Part shown: positions 33,393 to 37,356 of the stretch, piece by piece
Layout of the letters: each line of letters opens with the position of its first letter
Numbering within the stretch: the stretch's first letter is position 1
Assembly: GCF_001426265.1 (NCBI RefSeq)
Contig: NZ_LMDG01000004.1
Coordinates: 1 to 37,356 of the forward strand
Reading direction: 5' to 3'
DNA from: Rhizobium sp. Root1220
GTDB taxonomy: Bacteria > Pseudomonadota > Alphaproteobacteria > Rhizobiales > Rhizobiaceae
DNA: 37,356 nucleotides
Program-made: the position numbers and the translations under genes
Notes under the pieces: model-generated
What the model was told of the DNA's origin: nothing
Seen by the model: only the letters and a program-made list of their open reading frames with translations
The model's database searches: none

Positions 33393-33463
33393 CAATATGC
33401 CTCCTCTTGTTGTTGGCATTTCCGGTGGCGAAAACCGCTGCTATTGAGTTGTCCCCGCTGATG

Positions 33464-33494
33464 AACCAGATCGAAGTCAGGCGGCGCTTATTCC
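33464..33494 (-). promoter_or_regulatory. ECF-type promoter of the metallo-hydrolase operon
   Basis: On the - strand GGAATAA (33494-33488) is followed after 16 bp by ATCTGGTT (33471-33464). The divergent promoter at 33594-33624 has GGAATAA and GTCTAGTT with the same 16-bp spacer. Two matches facing opposite genes within 160 bp strongly suggest recognition by the adjacent sigma factor. Confidence 0.65.
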
Positions 33495-33593
33495 AAAAAT
33501 GTCGCTGTATTTCATCAGGGCATTGAAAAAGAAGGTGAATTTCTATGTTTGTCTTCGAATTGGCAGCGTGCGCAAATAAATCGGCGGGGAGCG

Positions 33594-33624
33594 GGAATAA
33601 AATCGTGCGCCCCGTGGTCTAGTT
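33594..33624 (+). promoter_or_regulatory. ECF-type promoter of the sigma/anti-sigma operon
   Basis: GGAATAA (33594-33600, preceded by another G) and GTCTAGTT (33617-33624) are separated by 16 bp, about 70 bp ahead of the sigma factor start. The motif is shared with the divergent hydrolase promoter, which points to autoregulation. Confidence 0.65.
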
Positions 33625-33693
33625 GGAAGGGGCCGTATTGCTTGCATGTGGCTCTCACGCGCAAATTCGGCTGCTGCTGAGGCAGGGAAGATG

Positions 33694-34440
33694 ATGACAG
33701 ACGCTCAGATCACCTATTTTCCTGGATCAATTGAGGCATTGCTGCGACTGCACTGGCCGCGGCAATACGCGCGACCATCGCCGGTAGCGGCGCTTCTTGG
33801 CGCTACGGGGCGGCTCTTTCAGCTGATGGCTCCTGCAAAGGCGCAGCCAGCTTTTGCTGATCCGACGGGCGATGCGGCGGTGCAGCGCCCGTTCATGCAG
33901 CGCTTTCAGGACATGATCGTGCCGCATCTGGACGCCGCCTATAATTTTGCCCGGTTCCTCAGCCGAGACGCTGACGCCGCGCAGGATATTGTCCAGGAAG
34001 CGTTCCTACGGGCCTATCGCAGTTTCGGGAGCTATCATGGCGGCGATCCGCGCGCTTGGCTCTTTGCCATCGTGCGGAACTGCTGCCATGCCTGGCGCCA
34101 GCAGGATCGCCGCAAGTCGAGGTTCGAACAGCCCATGAACGATGAGGGCGGTGCTGACACCGATGAAGCCGGCGAGCGCGAATTTGCCTCGGAGGAGGAT
34201 ACGCCCGAGACTGCGACGATCCGCCGGAGCGAGCAACAGCGCGTGCGTGACGTCATCAGCCGACTTCCGGAGGCGATGCGCGAAATTCTTGTTCTGCGCG
34301 AACTCGCGGATCTCTCCTACCGGGAGATCGCCGATATCATCGATGCGCCGATCGGCACAGTCATGTCGCGTCTTGCGCGCGCTCGGCGCGAATTCAGCGA
34401 AGCTTGGGGCGCATGCCTCGGAAGCGAGGCGGCACGATGA
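33694..34440 (+). CDS. ECF (group IV) RNA polymerase sigma factor
   Basis: 248 residues from the ATG at 33694 (or the adjacent one at 33691), behind AGGGAAG; an earlier ATG at 33646 is less likely. The sigma-2 region is NFARFLSRDADAAQDIVQEA then FLRAYRSFGSYHGGDPRAWL. The sigma-4 region is RLPEAMREILVLRELADLSY then REIADIIDAPIGTVMSRLAR, a clear helix-turn-helix. About 70 residues precede the sigma-2 region, more than is usual for this class, so a later start or an N-terminal sensory piece is possible. It overlaps the anti-sigma gene by ATGA and shares its promoter motif with the divergent hydrolase operon. Confidence 0.9.
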   Translation: MTDAQITYFPGSIEALLRLHWPRQYARPSPVAALLGATGRLFQLMAPAKAQPAFADPTGDAAVQRPFMQRFQDMIVPHLDAAYNFARFLSRDADAAQDIVQEAFLRAYRSFGSYHGGDPRAWLFAIVRNCCHAWRQQDRRKSRFEQPMNDEGGADTDEAGEREFASEEDTPETATIRRSEQQRVRDVISRLPEAMREILVLRELADLSYREIADIIDAPIGTVMSRLARARREFSEAWGACLGSEAAR

Positions 34441-35243
34441 GCGAGGCGCAATGGAAAGTATGCCCGGAATACCGCGTGATGCTGCATGGTTTTGTCGACG
34501 GCGAGCTCGACCCGGCGCATGCATCGCAGTTTCAGGACCATATTACCGCATGCCCAGGCTGCCGGGCGCAGATGGAGGAGGTGCGGGCCGCGAGGAAGAT
34601 CATGAATCAGGAGGGTGTGAAATGGCGCGCGCCCGTTGCATTGCGATCCGAGATCCTGTCGATGCTGGCCTTCGAGGAAAGGGTGGCCGCAACATTGCCG
34701 CCACAGCGCCCGCAGCCGCAGAAACACGCCTGGCGGCGAGCGCTCGACTTTCTCAAGCTGTGGAGTTTCGTGCCATCTGTCGCAGCGCTTGCCGCCAGCC
34801 TCTTCCTCTTTGTAACCACCCCCTCCCAGACGTTCGTTCTGCAGGATGAGATCTTGGGGAGCCATATCCGCTCGATGATGGCCAATCACCTTACCGACGT
34901 GCTCACCTCCGACCAGCATACGGTCAAGCCATGGTTCAACGGCAAGATCGATTTCTCGCCGCCGGTGGCGGACCTCGTGAAGGATGGTTTCCCGTTGGTT
35001 GGTGGGCGAGTCGACTATCTCGGCGGGCGCGCCGTCGCAGCGCTCGTCTATCGCCGCAACGGTCATGTCATCAACCTCTTTATCTGGCCTGGAAACTCGC
35101 AGGAGCAGACAGCGGCAGTGCATGAAGGTTACAATATGGAGCAGTGGTCCGATAGCGGGCTGGACTTCTGGGCGATCTCGGACGTCGCGCCTGGCGAGCT
35201 TGTTAGGTTTAGGGAAGTCTTTCGCGGCGCAACTAAGGGCTGA
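34437..35243 (+). CDS. Membrane-bound zinc-finger anti-sigma factor
   Basis: 268 residues. The start at 34437 overlaps the sigma stop (ATGA), which indicates translational coupling. The N-terminal region holds the zinc-binding anti-sigma pattern LHGFVDGELDPAHASQFQDH and ITACPGCRAQM (H, then CxxC). One membrane helix lies at about residues 105-127 (LWSFVPSVAALAASLFLFV). The periplasmic part (about 130-268) matches the anti-sigma group with a conserved segment VDYLGGRAVAALVYRRNGHV and NLFIWPG. It should hold the sigma factor inactive until a periplasmic signal; the signal is unknown. Confidence 0.88.
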   Translation: MSEAQWKVCPEYRVMLHGFVDGELDPAHASQFQDHITACPGCRAQMEEVRAARKIMNQEGVKWRAPVALRSEILSMLAFEERVAATLPPQRPQPQKHAWRRALDFLKLWSFVPSVAALAASLFLFVTTPSQTFVLQDEILGSHIRSMMANHLTDVLTSDQHTVKPWFNGKIDFSPPVADLVKDGFPLVGGRVDYLGGRAVAALVYRRNGHVINLFIWPGNSQEQTAAVHEGYNMEQWSDSGLDFWAISDVAPGELVRFREVFRGATKG

Positions 35244-35417
35244 TTTGCCTGCTCTGCGGGCCGCTTTGACTTTGCCTTTCGTCCACTGCGACGGAACCAC
35301 AGTTCGGACGGTGACCAGCCATCGGAACATGCCGCGTTACTCCTGATTTGAACGCATGCTACATATGGTCAGCGACTCTAAGCGAGGTGCTTCCAATTGC
35401 AGTGCAGAGGTCAGGGC

Positions 35418-36392
35418 ATGACACGACAGTTCGAAATGTTTTCTGCTGAGGAAGGCGCGGTGGCGCCAAGAGCCCGCCGCGAGCCACCAGCGAAGAGGTT
35501 GCAGCCGGGCGGAATGACCGAGGACGGCATGGTCGAGCAGCTGATCAACACAGGCCGCTACCGGATCCTCAGGAAGCTGGAACCACGTGGTGTCGCCTCG
35601 ACAATCCGCTCCGAGTTTCCTTTGAGGGGCGTCATCCTGGACACGGAAACCACCGGCCTCAATCATCGCAAGGACGAGATCATCGAAATCGGCGCCATCG
35701 CATTTACCTTCGACGCGGCCGGAACCATTGGCGACCTTATCGGGGTCTATGGTGGCCTCCAGCAGCCGACCGTATACATCCCGGCTGAAATCACCAAACT
35801 CACTGGCATCACCGACGCGATGGTGGATGGAAAGACGATCGATATGGCGGCACTCAAAGCACTGGTTGATCCCGCGGACCTTATCATCGCCCACAATGCC
35901 GGGTTCGATCGACCCTTCTGCGAGGCGTTCTCGCCAATCTTTCTCGGTAAGGCGTGGGCGTGCTCGAATGCGGAGGTCGATTGGTCGGCGCGTGGGTACG
36001 AGGGTACGAAGCTCGGATATCTGACCGGACAGGCGGGTTACTTCCACGATGGCCACCGTGCGATCGACGATTGCTATGCACTACTGGAGGTCTTGGCCCG
36101 TGAAACCGCCAATGTACCACGCACTGCGTTCGCGGAAATCTATGAGGCCAGCCAGCGCGCCCGGGTTCGCGTCTTTGCCGAGAACAGCCCCTTTGACATG
36201 AAAGACCATCTTAAATCCCGCGGTTATCGGTGGTCGGATGGTAGCGATGGTCGCCCGAAATGCTGGTGGATCGAAGTCGATGACGCCTCGCTCGATGACG
36301 AATTGCATTATTTGAGGACGGAAGTCTATCGTTGGCCTGACGCCGATCCACCCGTCAAGCGACTGACCGCCTTCGATCGGTTCAAGGCCTGA
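35418..36392 (+). CDS. DEDDh 3'-5' exonuclease (DNA polymerase III epsilon-like)
   Basis: 324 residues from the ATG at 35418; an upstream ATG at 35397 is less likely. The exonuclease motifs are complete: LDTETTGL (D75, E77), HNAGFDRPF (D164) and HRAIDDC (H213, D217), which define the DEDDh class. An N-terminal tail of 70 residues and a C-terminal domain (SPFDMKDHLKSRGYRWSDGS, PKCWWIEVDD) set it apart from the replicative epsilon subunit. Such stand-alone proteins trim DNA or RNA ends in repair or turnover. It has no operon partner, and a lipocalin relic follows. Confidence 0.87.
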   Translation: MTRQFEMFSAEEGAVAPRARREPPAKRLQPGGMTEDGMVEQLINTGRYRILRKLEPRGVASTIRSEFPLRGVILDTETTGLNHRKDEIIEIGAIAFTFDAAGTIGDLIGVYGGLQQPTVYIPAEITKLTGITDAMVDGKTIDMAALKALVDPADLIIAHNAGFDRPFCEAFSPIFLGKAWACSNAEVDWSARGYEGTKLGYLTGQAGYFHDGHRAIDDCYALLEVLARETANVPRTAFAEIYEASQRARVRVFAENSPFDMKDHLKSRGYRWSDGSDGRPKCWWIEVDDASLDDELHYLRTEVYRWPDADPPVKRLTAFDRFKA

Positions 36393-36399
36393 TGCAAAC

Positions 36400-36605
36400 G
36401 CCAGATCGCGCCCGTTTTATGGGGACTATTGGGTCCTCGATCATGCCGTGGACTATACCTGGTCGATCGTCGGAGAACCATCCGGCCGCTATCTTTGGAT
36501 CCTGACGCGCCAGCCAAGCCTTCCGACTCGACCGGTCGCCTGCTAACCCGGCGCGCTCAGTCCCTCGGTTATGACGTAAGGCTGCTGCGATGGACCACGC
36601 ACTAG
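36400..36605 (+). pseudogene. Lipocalin (Blc-type) C-terminal relic
   Basis: After one missing T near 36416, the sequence reads YGDYWVLDHAVDYTWSIVGE then PSGRYLWILTRQPS, the C-terminal strands of bacterial outer-membrane lipocalins. A stop and a shift follow, and a later frame gives RAQSLGYDVRLLRWTTH with a TAG at 36603-36605. The N-terminal half with the lipoprotein signal is absent. It is therefore a truncated and frameshifted fragment. Confidence 0.65.
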
Positions 36606-37017
36606 CGCTGCGAAGGCGCCTTCGCCGATGACGGAACATGCACGTGGCGAGGTCTCGTGAGACTAGGCCAACAGCATTGGAGCTCAGTACGCTGCGCGAT
36701 CAATGGCCAAGCCCTCGCCCGCAGGAAAACAGTGCGCAAACCGAACTGGTTGGGGACAGAAGCCTGCCTTTTAGGGACATCGGTAGAGGTAGTTGGCTCC
36801 CGCTGCTCAGCTGTTCTGCAGTGACGGAATATTCGTCAGGGAGCCTTGGACAGCCCAGCAACGTCCTGTCGTTGAAGCTCAAACTCGAGTTTCCGTCGGA
36901 GCGTTCCGTAGGATCCGCGTCTCTGCTCCCGAGCAGACGATGAACACGCGTGTCGCTCTGTTCGGGTTGTCGCGCAAATCGCGCCCTAAAGCCGCACACG
37001 GCAGGTGGCAGTCGTGC
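36606..37017. other. Gap, nothing recognised
   Basis: 412 bases between the lipocalin relic and the partial gene at the window end. Several short open frames overlap on both strands without ribosome binding sites or family-like sequence. Confidence 0.3.
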
Positions 37018-37356
37018 TCAATGACGTGCGTGTACATCCATATCGGGGGCGACCCATCGATTGAAGGCGTCCTTCAGCTTTGCCTTCGCCCCTTCGAGGG
37101 CCTCGTCGCCGTACAGGCACAGGAAGCTCTGCTCATAAAAGCCATTCGCTGCCAATTTCTCATGGGTTTCTCTGGGAAGGGCATTCGGCGATAGTCGACC
37201 GATCTCCTGGAAGTTATCCGTGCCGACCTGTTCCATGAGATGCAGGCTCGCCAATTTCTCATGGGTTTCTCTGGGAAGGGCATTCGGCGATAGTCGACCG
37301 ATCTCCTGGAAGTTATCCGTGCCGACCTGTTCCATGAGATGCAGGCTGTGTCTTCC
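37018..37356 (-). CDS. Partial gene with duplicated 33-residue unit (runs off window end)
   Basis: The - strand frame is open to the window edge, so the 5' end is missing. It contains two copies of a 33-residue unit (SLHLMEQVGTDNFQEIGRLS, PNALPRETHEKLA) followed by ANGFYEQSFLCLYGDEALEG and KAKLKDAFNRWVAPDMDVHA. The unit is exactly repeated at DNA level. I do not recognise the family; the C-terminal half is helical and charged. A single copy of the unit was probably the original state. Confidence 0.45.
   Translation of the reverse strand, partial: GRHSLHLMEQVGTDNFQEIGRLSPNALPRETHEKLASLHLMEQVGTDNFQEIGRLSPNALPRETHEKLAANGFYEQSFLCLYGDEALEGAKAKLKDAFNRWVAPDMDVHARH
37151..37347. repeat. 99-bp-period tandem duplication at the window end
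   Basis: The 98 bases at 37151-37248 recur without change at 37250-37347. The period is 99 bp, a multiple of three, so the reading frame on the - strand is kept. The copies are identical, so the event is recent or artefactual. More copies could lie beyond the window edge only if the next unit were to match, which cannot be seen here. Confidence 0.95.

Noticed and set aside
1..37356. tRNA, rRNA, prophage or conjugation genes
   Set aside because: No cloverleaf-like sequence, rRNA segment, phage structural gene or transfer gene could be recognised by reading either strand.

Overview
The window looks like an accessory replicon or genomic island of a rhizobial alphaproteobacterium (Sinorhizobium/Ensifer/Rhizobium type). 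The evidence is the GC-rich coding sequence, small orphan proteins of a kind common in rhizobia, a SpoIIAA-like protein, a DUF3606-like mini-protein, paired transglutaminases, an ECF sigma/anti-sigma pair, and IS30- and IS630-type transposase relics. Family calls rest on motifs read by eye; no database search was run.

Layout. (1) 1-4.8 kb: an eroded left flank with a truncated VIT/CCC1-like fragment, a TPR-like protein, a polyphosphate kinase 2 whose 5' end is frameshifted in an A7 run, a small orphan, and a CYTH phosphohydrolase broken by a single missing base next to a conserved hypothetical. (2) 4.8-17.4 kb: a fully intact core. On the + strand it holds an AspT-family antiporter, a very large Orn/Lys/Arg decarboxylase, a second AspT-family antiporter and a SulP anion transporter. 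On the - strand, converging on a strong terminator, are aspartate 4-decarboxylase (asdA) and a membrane-anchored regulator (winged helix, TM helix, TolB-like and TPR sensor). (3) 17.4-31.9 kb: a decayed region with an IS30 relic, SpoIIAA-like protein, MarC protein, alpha/beta-hydrolase relic cut by an IS630 relic, frameshifted secreted protein, intact phospholipase D, broken thermonuclease, small orphans, a transglutaminase plus a fragment of another, a broken PAS sensor kinase, a J-domain protein, a DUF3606-like mini-gene, a small orphan and a frameshifted DoxX. (4) 31.9-35.3 kb: an intact ECF-controlled module (secreted TPR protein, Tat-exported metallo-beta-lactamase-fold hydrolase, divergent sigma and anti-sigma). 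(5) 35.4 kb to end: a DEDDh exonuclease, a lipocalin relic and a partial gene carrying a 99-bp tandem duplication.

How it may work. Aspartate:alanine exchange with intracellular aspartate decarboxylation consumes cytoplasmic protons and generates proton-motive force. Here that module is joined to a second decarboxylase with its own AspT-type partner and to a SulP transporter. A membrane-bound CadC-like regulator sits beside it. Two near-identical arrays of three GTAWNATAC-like 9-mers (spacing 21 and 10 bp) lie upstream of the first antiporter and on the upstream side of asdA, which suggests shared control. The reading frames of this core are intact while at least eight genes or relics in the flanks are broken, which argues that the core is under selection. 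This decarboxylation/acid-response island is the most interesting system in the window. The paired ECF promoters at 33.5 kb are a second well-supported circuit.
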